Shown: one piece after another, positions 20,950 to 31,978 of the stretch
Layout of the letters: each line of letters starts with the position of its first letter
Position numbering within the stretch: the stretch's first letter is position 1
NCBI GenBank assembly: GCA_963678675.1
Contig: OY783191.1
Location: 15,343,096-15,407,095 of the forward strand
Direction: 5' to 3'
DNA: 64,000 nucleotides
Origin: Xiphydria camelus
Taxonomy: Eukaryota > Arthropoda > Insecta > Hymenoptera > Xiphydriidae
Notes under the pieces: model-generated
Databases searched by the model: none
Told to the model about the DNA's origin: nothing
The model's input: only the letters and a program-made list of their open reading frames with translations
Program-made: the position numbers and the translations under genes

Positions 20950-21875
20950 AAAGTGGCACACTCTCGAGATGATATCACTGCGATTATTACTTCAAGTTGG
21001 CAGTCAGTGTGTCCAACGCCACGCATTCGCAGCACAACTCTACGCAGCTGACGCAAAGCCAACCTAACCTAACTTAACCCATTCACTACCGCTGTCGCTT
21101 ATAAGCGTTCTATTCCATTTAGACTTGAACTGGGCACTGCGGTTACATGTGTATGTGTAGGCTGGCACTTGAGTAAAGGTAATTTGACGTAAACGTACAC
21201 GTGGTTCGGAATTTTAACGATTTTTATATATTTTGTTAATGTTAGAATTATTAAGTTGAAGTCGGCATGGAGCAAAATGTATCTAAATTAGAGCGGCAGT
21301 GAATGTGTTAAAGTTCTTTGTTTATTTATTTATTTATTTTTACTTTAAAAAATACTTTTTTTGTAATATGGGGGGAGCCCCCCCCCCGCCAACCAAACGC
21401 TCGGAACACCCCGCCCCGAACACTATCAACCTCGTATTTGACATTTCGTGACAAAAAATAGAATTCGTCATTCGGGCGTTCGCGCCGTTTTTAACTCGTG
21501 TGGTTGCCGCACTCGCTTCGCTCGTGCAGCAAACTTCACACTCGTTAGGAACGGCGCTTCACGCCCTCATAACGAAAATGACTTTTCGTCAATTGGAATG
21601 AATCCGAAAGAGATAAACTTTTCCATTTTTGTATAAATAATTTATTTATTTACTTCACTATGTACACTCGGCATCTCGGATTCTGTCGCGTGGGAATTTT
21701 TTAACTGTTATTTTTAAACGTACTAACCAATGATTAATCAATCCTCATGCTTTCATTAATGAGGGTAAACGCCACCGTAGCTAATAAGGGCATGAGAAAT
21801 AATTGTTCATTGGCTAGTATATTTAGAAATGACATTTTAGAAAGTCACTAGCGACGCAATCTGAGATGCTGGGTG

Positions 21876-22190
21876 TACAGGATGTCCCGCGCAGAACCAC
21901 ACAGTTGCAGGGACCTTGAAATTTACCTTCGGCCGGGCTTGGTCGGTACTCGAGTCATTTATACCGGTAGAAGTCGAGTCGGTGGTAAGAGTTGGTGTCA
22001 ATTCGGGAGATCGAAGCGTCTAACCTCGAAATCGTGAATTTGTGAATAATGGTGAGTAATTTCCATTATTCACAAATTCACGATTTCGAGGTTAGACGCT
22101 TCGATCTCTCGAATTGACACCGACCAAGCCCGGCCGAAGGTAAATTTCAAGGTCCCTGCAACTGGTCGGTTCTGCGCGGAACATCCTGTA
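21876..22190. mobile_element. Hairpin MITE with TACAGGATG ends
   Basis: The ends TACAGGATGTCCCGCGCAG and complement are followed by long pairing arms around a short loop at about 22053-22062. The left arm carries about 50 bp extra. It shares the AATTCGGGAGATCG segment with the hairpin MITE at 54561-54982, so the two are probably related families. Confidence 0.75.
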
Positions 22191-22415
22191 TAAAGACACA
22201 CTTTGTAACGTATTTAATGCTGTTGACAGCCACTGTAGCACTGAATATTGCCTACTACCGCGCCACCAGTCGGGCATGCAAGAGCCCTATGGAGAACGCT
22301 CCGTACTGCTTCGTACACCGATACAGTGAGCGTGTAGTTGTAAGTGTGAAGCTAGCGGAGAGAGCCGATGCGTCCCGAGTTTTGCGGCTACCATGCCTGC
22401 GACGTCGCTACGCTA

Positions 22416-22562
22416 AGGCCAAGCGAACGTTGAGACGCAGTTCAGTGAGGTGACGCAGGGCGACCGTTGCCTCTATGCCTATATATAGAATAGATATAGG
22501 TATAGAGGCAACGGTCGCCCTGCGTCACCTCACTGAACTGCGTCCCAACGTTCGCCTGGCCT
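22416..22562. repeat. Near-perfect hairpin, about 147 bp
   Basis: Arms centred on about 22489 pair almost completely; the left arm reads GTGACGCAGGGCGACCGTTG and its complement follows the AT-rich loop. There is no coding and no clear duplication. It is probably a small MITE nested in the 20116-22607 insertion. Confidence 0.75.
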
Positions 22563-23221
22563 AACAGCCGTTCTCACCGCCGTAGCGCGGCATTAGATGT
22601 TTCACATCAATAATAATAAAGTAGTTACTCCATTATTGTAATGCAATTCTATTGTATCCCCTATTTTTCTGCCACGACTTTGATTCTCGATGGTGAAGAA
22701 AAATGAGATGTATTGGTTGGTCCATGAATTCGTCCCGTTCTCGCATGAAAGATTGAAAACAAAAAAAAATGGAATGACCACAAAGATATTTGTCCTTCAT
22801 ACGCAATGAAAATGAGGTTAAAGCGGTCAGTTAGAAAGTAGGTAACTTATCTGATGGCAATTCTTCTGGAATACTGCAGTCTCCTTTTCTGCTTTTTACA
22901 CACGACGTGTAAGCCACCGGAAAAAAATAACACTGCTTCCGTTTATTATCTCGATTATTTAAAAAAAAAACGCAAACGAGTACCAAAACTATATCGGAGC
23001 GTCTGTCACTTCCACCACTATTGAGATGACCAATGTTTCTCACAAGGAGAGGCTCAGGTCTGCGGGTCACCAATTTGACCGAGTCTCTTCTTATTTATAG
23101 AGCAGCACTAGTGGGGTACACCACCACAACCCTAGGGTGCAATACTCAAAAATAAGTAAGAAAATCATCCGTAAAGTTGAGCTTGTAGTATTTGTACAAT
23201 TCCCAACAGTAAATTTTTCGG

Positions 23222-23284
23222 TAGTCTGCATGGCCGAGCGGTTAAAGCGCTAGCCTACTGACTCGGCGGTCGCAGGTTCGACTC
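23222..23284 (+). other. tRNA-like segment in foldback left arm
   Basis: GTCTGCATGGCCGAGCGGTTAAAGCG (A box TGGCCGAGCGG) and GCAGGTTCGACTC (B box) resemble a class II (Ser/Leu-like) tRNA. The long variable arm is missing and the acceptor stem is not closed. Similar copies occur inverted at 23830-23893 and 28030-28096. It is best read as a tRNA-derived part of a repeat, not a functional tRNA. Confidence 0.6.
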
Positions 23285-23829
23285 TTCTTTTGAACTTTAA
23301 AGAAATTTTTTTTTCAAATGAAATTTTCATTTTATCATGGTTGTTATCAATCAATATTTTTTTTCCTTCAATTTTATTTTAATCCTCGGAGCTGTATTGG
23401 AAAAAATATAAATTGCAGAAAAATATCATCTTTTATTCGCTTTCGGTGAGCTCAGGTTTACAATTTGTGGGATGATAATTATCATAAAGGCATACAAAAA
23501 GCATAAATTCAATTGACAATGACTACAGGAGATAAAACCAGTATTGCTGCAAGCGCAGGGAGTCTTGAATTTATGTAAAGGAAAGCATACTTCATTCAGG
23601 TTGGAAAAAATAGGCCTCTCGTCGGAGAGTTTTGATGCAAACCACGGGTATGTTATCATCGCTTGAAAAACCGGAGTTGATAATTGGTGATGAATGAGTG
23701 ATTTAATATTAATGACGTCTTCACGGGAGGCAACATCGCGGGAAATTGATTAATCACGTTTTGTATTATGAAATCATGATAAAATAAAAATTGTATTTGA
23801 GATGTAAAAAAAAATTCAAAAGGAAATCC

Positions 23830-23893
23830 TCGAACCTGCGACCGCCGAGTCAGTAGACTAGCGCTTGAACCACTGAGCCATGCAGACTATTGA
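23830..23893 (-). other. tRNA-like segment, inverted copy
   Basis: Reverse-complement copy of the segment at 23222, with the same A and B boxes. The DNA following the B box on both copies (CTTTTGAA... then TTTTATCATG) is also inverted, so the duplicated unit is about 250-300 bp, not just the tRNA part. Confidence 0.6.
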
Positions 23894-24004
23894 AAAACTT
23901 ACTGTTGGGAATTGTACAAATACTACAAGCTCAACTTTAGGGATGATCTTCTCCCTTATTTTTGAGTGTTGCGCACCCTATAGTACGGGATCCCTCATAA
24001 GAAA

Positions 24005-24440
24005 AAAAAAAAGATTACCACTCCTCTGAAACTTTGTAAGCAGCTTAATTTTGCCGAGTCTGCCAACTTTTTTATCTGCGAAAAGTCTGGTTTCCGCCGG
24101 AGTTTCGAGATGTTAATTAACAAACATGTCAAATTTATGAATTTTGTTTATTGATGACCAACAAGCTAATTCTTTGCCCGAAGTAAGATAAATATTTATA
24201 GAATTTGTTGGTAACATTGTCCGACAAGTTTTCTGCCGGGTATGTCCAGTCTGACACTCTGAACATGTCATTTTTATGAATTTTGTTTATTGATAACCAA
24301 CAAGCTGATTCTTTGCCCGATGGAAGATAAATATTTATAGAATTTGATGGTAACATTGTCCGACAAGTTTTCTGCCGGGTATGTACAGTCCGACACTCTG
24401 AACATGTCATTTTTATGAAGCATGTTGACATCATTACCAA
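24005..24440 (-). repeat. Left inverted array of 137 bp units
   Basis: Two tandem units containing GTCCGACAAGTTTTCTGCCGG and TTTTGTTTATTGAT, preceded by a unique arm with GCCGAGTCTGCCAAC. The complement lies at 26590-27260, where three units stand in the opposite orientation. Small frames translating as VINKQNS-type peptides are repeat read-through. Confidence 0.8.
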
Positions 24441-24592
24441 CGTTAACTTTTTTTTTTTCATTTTGTGTGAAATTAAGTTTACAATGCAGTGGAATGATTG
24501 TCCGACAAAATAATTGCCCCGGATATCTGTAAAAAATGCAAAAGATCATAACGGCGCACCGCACATCGCACCGCGCTTCGCACAGCCCTTAA

Positions 24593-25343
24593 GGTAGTAC
24601 TATCGCTCGACTCACCACCTAATAATGGCACCAGGGGTGTATAAGAAAATGTTCATTTCGGCAGGAAAAAGTTTCTAAAATTTGCTCCTTGAAGCTTCGT
24701 TTGAATGTTTTTCGTAACCCTTTGCAGGACAAAAACAGAAATAAATTTTGTAGCAAAAATATTTCATATTTTCTTCATGCACCACAACCGTACATATTCG
24801 TACAGCCCTGTCTCAATACATTCCCGTTTCGTATATACGGATACACGCACACTAGTATCGTAAGTTCCGCATCGAAAACGTGGCGACACCGCTTCATCAC
24901 TATACTGACAAGTTTGTTGTGTTTGGTTATGTGTTGCTACCGTTGCTATTGAATACGTCACGTGCTGTTGCCACATTCTCTCCGTTCAATTTCCCCTCTC
25001 CTACGTGATTGATAGCATTACATTATATTTTTTTACTCAATAACTAAACGGTGGATCATGCCTATTTTTTAATATATTTTTTTATGAATATAGAACTATC
25101 TCTGAATTTTTTAAACAAATCAGTGGATGTTTTAGCTTCAAAATGTGAAAAATACTTCAGAGAGCATGCCCATTTACATGAGGTTAAATGGGAGAAATGC
25201 ACATCTTTAAAATTTAATATCTTTATTTTCCGACGGTAGATCGTTTTTTTTTCACTAACAAAAATGTTTTATTTTGTCGAGATCTACGTTTGAAAAAAAT
25301 TTCAGAATTTCCGTAGATGAATCGATATCGTGATAGTACTACC
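24593..25343. mobile_element. TTAA-flanked MITE, GGTAGTACTATC ends (751 bp)
   Basis: The terminal repeat GGTAGTACTATC and complement are flanked by TTAA at 24589-24592 and 25344-25347. The interior is AT-rich and non-coding. The right TTAA is shared with the next TTAA element. The exact TTAA duplication indicates piggyBac-class mobilisation. Confidence 0.82.
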
Positions 25344-25347
25344 TTAA

Positions 25348-25525
25348 AGGTATGTTCATAACGGCCCATCGCACATCGCACCGCCCATAGCGACTTAAAT
25401 AGGCGCATATAAACCATGCCACGTGCGAAGCGAAGGGCTATGCGCCATTTTGATCGAATCCATTTATTTACACGCGCCTATTTACCACGCTTGGGAAAGG
25501 CGGTGCGCCGTTATGAAACATACCT
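25348..25525. mobile_element. TTAA-flanked MITE, AGGTATGTTCATAACGG ends (178 bp)
   Basis: Termini AGGTATGTTCATAACGG and complement (one inserted A) are flanked by TTAA (25344-25347 and 25526-25529). It sits next to the 751 bp element. Both lie at the centre of an outer palindrome whose arms (24547-24588 and 25530-25560) meet exactly at TTAA. The GC-rich GCACATCGCACCGC motif is shared between this element and the outer arms. Confidence 0.8.
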
Positions 25526-25561
25526 TTAAGGGCTGTGCGAGGTGCGGTGCGCCGTTATGGA

Positions 25562-26228
25562 CTAATGACTATAATCTTGCATTTTTCCGCAAGGGAAAAA
25601 AGATTCAATTTTCTATATTAAAAAAAGATGTCACCTTCCAGGGGAGGCGTTTGAAAAACTCATCGCCATGTCGCCAACCCAATGCACTATTTCAAGCGAA
25701 GTATTCCAGAAAATAGAACAATATATTTGCAGAATGTATAGCTTGAGAAAAACATAACGATATTAACGAAGCACGATTTGATTTATTCATAAAAAGCTAT
25801 AAAAATAAGAGTGAAAATGAAGAAATAGTAAAAAAATAATGGGAACTGATCCATCGAGCCTGCCACCAACCAAGCAGGAGTTATTGCAGCTAATAAAAAG
25901 AATTCTGTATATATCCAGTGTGTGGTGCAATGCCCATTTGAGGTGGCCAACACAATGGATACCTGAAGAATGTGGCTGGACCATCATTGACGATCAGTAC
26001 CAATATTATTGGTTCGACGGCCCTCAGAGCCCTTCTTTTCAAGAGATATCTTCAAATGTCGAAGGTAACTTTTTCATTACTTTATTATTTTACATTACTA
26101 ACTCAAATTATTTGCAGGTTTTATAAAATATATTCGAAATGTTATTACAGCTCCAGACGACACGGATTAAGAAGACAAGGATCTGAATGACGAGAATAAT
26201 TATTCATCGACCGACGACTCAGACAGTG
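25562..26228 (+). pseudogene. C-terminal fragment of PIN/XPG-like mobile-element gene
   Basis: Read over frameshifts, the segment gives FFRKGKKIQFSILKK, EVFQKIEQYICRMY, then from 25839 LPPTKQELLQLIKR, WCNAHLRWPTQWIPEECGW and YYWFDG. A GT...AG intron (about 26065-26151) joins NVE to APDDTD, followed by an in-frame stop and an acidic tail. The FFRKGK start normally follows the GCDTTS motif of the nuclease-like family also present at 59160-60473. I recognise the family only as a recurrent arthropod mobile gene; its biochemical role is unknown. Confidence 0.6.
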
Positions 26229-26336
26229 ACTGAAAAATATTATGCATTGTAACTAGTCAATACAATACCATATTTTTGTATTAAGCGATGTGAAAAGTTA
26301 CTCACGGTCCATAAATTTAAAATTCCAAATTTTATT

Positions 26337-26587
26337 TGAAGGGCTCGGGATATGAAGGATATAAGCCACCTAGAACATTCTACCTTGTTTTCTTAGATAA
26401 TGAGTTCAAAATGTCGCATTTTTTCTGTCACAAAATGATGTACTGGAGCATTGATACACATGTCAACAAATTATTTACCGTTATATAACAAAAACAACAT
26501 TTTATATTTTAATGCGACATTTTGAACTCAATTATCTAAGAAACTGTTGTAGGGGTGGCTTATATCCTTCTTATCCTGAGCCCTTCA
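26337..26587. mobile_element. Hairpin MITE (251 bp), TGAAGGGCTC ends
   Basis: The ends TGAAGGGCTCGGGATA and complement extend through GGATATAAGCCACC and GTTCAAAATGTCGCATT on both sides of a loop near 26460. There is no coding. It lies just downstream of the nuclease-like gene fragment. Confidence 0.75.
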
Positions 26588-26589
26588 TT

Positions 26590-27260
26590 TCTTCTCTTTG
26601 TCGGACTAACGACATCCGGCAATATTTTTGCCGGACAAAGTGACTACTCATCATAAAATTTGTTTACCTAACGTGTGTTCCTTTTGTCCGACAAGTGGTA
26701 ATGATGTCAACATGTTTATAAAAATGACATGTTCAGTGTCGGACTGGACATACCCGGCAGAAAACTTGTCGGACAATGTTACCATCAAATTCTATAAATA
26801 TTTATCTTCCGTCGGGCAAAGAATCAGCTTGTTGGTTATCAATAAACAAAATTCATAAAAATGACATGTTCAGTGTCGGACTGGACATACCCGGCAGAAA
26901 ACTTGTCGGACAATGTTACCATCAAATTCTATAAATATTTATCTTCCGTTGGACAAAGAATCAGCTTGTTGGTTATCAATAAACAAAATTCATAAAAATG
27001 ACATGTTCAGAGTGTCGGACTGGACATATCCGGCAGAAAACTTGTCGGACAATGTTACCATCAAACTCTATAAATATTTATCTTACTTCGGGAAAAGAAT
27101 TAGCTTGTTGGTCATCAATAAACAAAATTCATAAATTTGATATGTTTGTTAATTAACATCACGAAACCCCCTCGGAAACCAGACTTTTCGCAGATAAAAA
27201 AGTTAGCAGACTCGGCAAAATTAAGCTGCTCACAACGTTTCAGAGGAGTGGTACTAGGGT
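26590..27260 (+). repeat. Right inverted array of 137 bp units
   Basis: Three tandem units with ATGACATGTTCAG at 26724, 26861 and 26998 (137 bp period), followed by the unique arm ending near GAGGAGTGGTA. It is the complement of 24005-24440. A TA-rich TATAAATATTTATCTTC segment marks each unit. Confidence 0.85.
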
Positions 27261-27377
27261 TGTGGTGGTGTACCCTACTAGTGGTGCTCTATAAATAAGA
27301 AGACTCGGTCAAATCGGTGACCCACAGACCTGAGCCTCACCTTGTCAGCAGAATATTATACAAAACTTATCAAAATA

Positions 27378-28022
27378 TTAGGTGTAGTAAAAAGGAATTC
27401 ATTATTTTTCCAATAGATGGCTTTAGTAATCTGTATCTCGCGTTGTATAAGTGCGCTCGGGTTACGCTAGATGGCGTTAGAAGGAAAAGATTTCGTACAA
27501 AAAAACTTCTCAGACAGTTTTATGATTGCTTGACGCAGTATTGTTTGAGTGCGCGTCAAAGATGAACACCAGCAAAGAGAAAATACGCTATATTTTTTAC
27601 AGTTTTTCTTCGATAAGGCGAAAACGCAAGCCAGGCGGCTGAAAATTTGAATAGTGTTTATGGTCCTGATACCGTAACAGCAAATCACGCGCAATTTTGG
27701 TTTCGTCGATTCCGTTTCGGTAATTTTGATGTCAAAGATGCACCACGGTCTGGACGGCCAATTGTCAAAAATGTCGATAAAAGAATGGAAATCGTCGAGT
27801 CTGACCGCCATGTAAGGACTGTTTCGATTGCCGAGGAGCTGAACATTGCACAAAAAACCGTTTGGAACCACTTGAATAAGGCTGGATACAAAAAGAAGCT
27901 CGATATATAGGTGCCATACGAGTTAACGCAAAAAACCTCATGGACCGAATTTCGATCTGCGAATCGCTGCTGAATCGCAACAAAATCGACCCATTTCTGA
28001 AGCTGATGGTGACTGGTGATGA
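27378..28022 (+). pseudogene. Second mariner, 5' part (SETMAR/Hsmar-like type)
   Basis: The left end TTAGGTGTAGTAAAAAGG follows a TA. The frame begins MNTSKEKIRYI at 27562, shifts, and continues at 27647 with NSVYGPDTVT, FWFRRFRFGNFDVKD, SGRPIV and AEELNIAQKTVWNHLNKAG. It ends near VTGDEK at about 28020, where the tRNA-like repeat unit is joined. The HTH and linker look like the cecropia/Hsmar-type lineage, distinct from the mariner at 3871. The catalytic 3' half is absent. Confidence 0.82.
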
Positions 28023-28029
28023 AAAGAAG

Positions 28030-28096
28030 AGCCTCTCGAACCTGCGACTGCCGAGCCAGTAGACTAGCGCTTTAACCGCTCGGCCACGCAGACTAT
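28030..28096 (-). other. tRNA-like segment in right end unit
   Basis: Complement of the 23222 tRNA-like segment, at the inner end of a roughly 250 bp unit that runs to the element end at 28273. GAGAGGCTC occurs at both ends of this unit, a possible direct repeat. Confidence 0.55.
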
Positions 28097-28408
28097 CGAG
28101 ACACTCACTGTTGGGAATTGTACAAATACTACAAGCTCAACTTTAGGGGTGATTGTCTCCCTTTTTTTTAGTGTTGCACCCTAGGGTTGTGGTGGTGTAC
28201 CCTACTAGTGATGTTCTATAAATAAGAAGAGACTCGATCAAATCGGTGACCCGCAGACCTGAGCCTCTCCTTGTCAGACTAATACGTCTATTTGGTTCGA
28301 GTCTTGCTGTCGGTATTACCACCGAATTACAGCAAACTGCAGCGGATCGGTAACGCCGACTGATATGCAACCCGTTCCACTAGCGTGTATTAAGACGGTC
28401 ATGTTGTA

Positions 28409-28925
28409 TAGAGGGATATGAAAGCCGTACTCCATTATGAACTTCTGAAACCTGGTCAGACAGTTACTGCCGATCGCTGTCGTCAACAATTAATACGACT
28501 GAACCAAGAAATTGTCCAATAGCGTCCGTTTACTGGCAAAGGAAAACGTCCAGTAAAACTGCTCCATGACAACGCCAGACCTCATGTGGGAGACCGGTCA
28601 AGGATACGTTAATGACTCTTGGATGGGAAATTGTACCACACCCGGCGTTTTCACCAGACTTAGCTCCAACTGATTTTCACTTGTTTCATAAAATGCAAAA
28701 CGAATTGTCTGATCTGCGATTCAAAACATTTGAAGAAGTCCAAAAATGGGTCGATAACTTCGTTATCTCGCAAGATGAAACTTTCTTTGTGGAAGGCATC
28801 CGTGAATTGCCTAAAAGATGGCGGAAAAGTTATTGAAAGTGAGGGGGATTATTTTGATGAATATTTTATTTTTTTCAAAACTAAATTTTGAATTTTTTCG
28901 AAAGTGTCCTAAAACTTATTTGTAT
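28409..28925 (+). pseudogene. Mariner transposon, 3' half
   Basis: Continuation of the mariner begun at 3871. It carries the LLKPGQTV-like region, LLHDNARPHV (second Asp), then LGWEIVPHPAFSPDLAPTDFHLF (third catalytic Asp) and FVEGIRELPKRW near the C-terminus (frame 28612-28836). The terminal repeat GTGTCCTAAAACTTATTTGTA ends at about 28925. The two halves are separated by the 23.8 kb palindromic element inserted at a TA; internal frameshifts also exist. Confidence 0.88.
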
Positions 28926-29766
<841 letters not shown>

Positions 29767-29887
29767 TAATACGCATTGCATGTTCGCGTTTCATTTATAA
29801 TCGTTTTTCATGGTGACCGTACATTTGAATTGATAACAGCTCCGAAGATGATGATTTCATGCAATGGTAAATTATTTTTCTTGTGTA

Positions 29888-30777
29888 TACAGGGTGAACC
29901 AGGTTAAACGTCATTAATTTTGATATGTTATTCAACAATAAAAATAAAGTACTTTCATAAGAAAATTTTTTTCAAAAATGTTTACTAACAAAGATACAGG
30001 GTGTCAAACTTGTGGAAAAAAATGGTTTTCTCACCATAACTTCTAAACTACTGGATCGATTTCCATGAAATTTCGCACACAGCCTAATGTAATAGAGCTC
30101 TAAGTAATGATCAAATAATTTAAAGAAATTCTCCAGTGGCGTAGATCCTGGGGGCCGGTACCCCCCTTTCCCTCTCCAAATCTTCGGCGCCACTGGATAT
30201 TTTGCAAAGAAAATTTAATTATTGGATTCCCCGTTTAATTTAGCGAAAAAAATCACCCTTGCAAATTTTTGATTTATGGCTTCGTTTTTGAAATATTTAT
30301 TTTAATTTATAGGGTTGCGAGCAGGCCAAAACTAGGTTGAACGTCATTAATTATGATATGTGATAGAACAACAAGAAAAAAGTAGACTTTCATAAGAAAT
30401 TTTTTTTCAAAAATGTTTCCTAACAAAGATATAGGGTGTCAAAGTTATGATGAGAAAACCATTTTTTTCCAGTGGCGCCGAAGATTGGGAGGGGGAAAGG
30501 GGGGTACCGGCCCCCAGGATCTACGCCACTGGAGAATTTCTTTAAATTATTTGATCATTACTTAGAGCTGTATTACATTAGTCTGTGTGCGAAATTTCAT
30601 GGAAATCGAGCCAGTAGTTTAGAAGGTATGGTGAGAAAACCATTTTTTTCCACAACTTTGACACCCTGTATCTTTGTTAGTAAACATTTTTTAACAAAAT
30701 TTTCTTATGAAAGTACTTTATTTTTATTGTTCTATAACATATCAAAATTAATGACGTTTAACCTGGTTCACCCTGTA
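29888..30777. mobile_element. 890 bp MITE with TACAGGGTGAACC ends
   Basis: The ends TACAGGGTGAACCAGGTTAA and complement are flanked by TA (29886-29887, 30778-30779), and the inverted arms are about 290 bp. A third partial copy of the terminal sequence lies at about 30330-30440 in the middle. The arms include CCAGTGGCGCCGAAGATT. It has no transposase. The TA duplication and CAGGGTG start fit a Tc1/mariner-mobilised MITE. It lies 160 bp inside the SIK intron. Confidence 0.85.
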
Positions 30778-30779
30778 TA

Positions 30780-31654
30780 AAATGGAGACTCTTGACTTTA
30801 TGATCGGATCATAGCTAGGAATAACATCTCTCTATTCTATAAAATAGTTTTTCGGATCGACGACCGACCGAACTATCCGAAACCCACCCCACCAATCGCC
30901 CACTGACGCATCGGTCCACCTATCGCCTACCGCGGCGTCTTCCCACCAACCGCGTCCCCCCCACCATACGTCAGCCGCCAATGGGATGCAGTATGCTATC
31001 GATCGTCGATCGGTGCGGAGCAAGCCAGTCGAGCAGAGGTCCGTCTACCCGTTTGGCCGGCGTTGCAAGCCAGTCGAACAGCCCAGCAGATTATTACATA
31101 GCGTCTGCTTCTATTACCATGACGGAAAAAACTCTACGACAATCTATATCCTCCTCCTTCTCTTCCTCCTCAGCCACCTCCACCTCTTCCTCCTACTTCA
31201 CCAACTCCTACAGGAGCTTATTTCTTTTGACCGGTTTTTGCCATAATGCTATAATATAATGATATACATACATATATACCTACTTAATTCACACGAAAGA
31301 ATGGTCAGTGCTCATTTACGTAGGAAATGGGCGTTCGGAATTAAGTAAAAGCACTCTGTGTTCTCACTACAAAAAATATTCTTTATCAGAATGCGCTTGG
31401 AAGAAACTCTTCACACTCTCCACGGAACTAACTAATGCCGGCCATACACGCTACGGTCTATCGTACGGTCCACCGTACGGTGGCAGACCTGCGCAGGCAG
31501 ACCGTACGCTAGACAGTAGCGTCTATGGCCTGCATAAAAGGGCATACGGGGATCATGATATGGACCATCGATGACTGGTTTCTTTCTTTCGTCCTCAGTA
31601 GAAATCCGACACCGCGTCGCCTCATGAGCGGTGGAATGGGGTACGGTCGAGAGC
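30780..31654. other. Intron with CT-rich tract, no gene seen
   Basis: Mixed sequence with a pyrimidine-rich stretch (about 31146-31212) and GACCGACCG-type runs. A segment with CCCGTCTACCCGTTTGGCCGG at about 31043 recurs at about 43507 beyond the MULE element, so both belong to one flanking repeat. Short inverted motifs around TACGGTCTATCGTACGGTCC are present near 31450. Confidence 0.5.
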
Positions 31655-31978
31655 GTTGAGTGAAGCTGTGTGAAGTTAGCACCCCCGCCTTCGAAATTTA
31701 CAAATCTGAATACACCAAGGTAGGACCAATTTTTGTCCATGAATGACCATTAAATTTTTTCGTTTGACCACCTTTCGTTTAGGAGATATAGCAGTTTTTA
31801 CTTGGGGGTGCTAACTTCACGCTGGCACCCTCACCTTCAAAATTCACTAATTTGAACACACCAACGTAGGACCAATTATTGACCATGAATAACCATTAAA
31901 TTATTTCGTTTGACCACCTCCCGTTTAAGAGATATAGCAATTTTTTACCTGGGGGTGCTAACTTCACGTTTCTTAATT

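Larger units (their letters stand above)
23043..28273. mobile_element. Foldback element with CAAGGAGAGGCTCAGG ends (composite, 5.2 kb)
   Basis: Ends CAAGGAGAGGCTCAGG and complement are flanked by TCA (23040-23042, 28274-28276). The opposite palindrome arm at 4740-4742 has a single uninterrupted site. A second copy of the right end finishes at 27344, also followed by TCA, and a mariner lies between the two. Arms contain tRNA-like segments. Deeper inside are inverted arrays of a 137 bp unit, nested TTAA elements and a fragment of a nuclease-like gene. The order of events is not fully resolved. Confidence 0.75.
4607..28408. mobile_element. Giant palindromic (foldback) element inserted in mariner, with nested insertions
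   Basis: The ends are TACACCCTGTCCGTC at 4607 and the related complement ending CATGTTGTA at 28408, flanked by TA (4605-4606, 28409-28410) inside mariner coding sequence. Left-arm pieces are 4607-5064, 5518-6246, 7252-7321, 8240-8257 and 8384-8675. Right-arm pieces, in reverse, are 28408-28274, 23042-22608, 20115-20093, 18703-18431, 14788-14672 and 9268-8780. By eye the arms look roughly 85-95% identical, except about 5750-5990 against 18440-18595. The loop is about 8675-8780. The ancestral element was about 3.1 kb and codes for nothing recognisable; the rest of the span is later insertions. Confidence 0.88.

Noticed and set aside
21058..21080. CCTAACCTAAC, resembling the insect telomere repeat
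   Set aside because: Only about two and a half units, not an array.
23222..23284. Functional tRNA-Ser or tRNA-Leu gene
   Set aside because: A and B boxes are present but there is no closed acceptor stem or long variable arm, and it recurs inside repeat arms.
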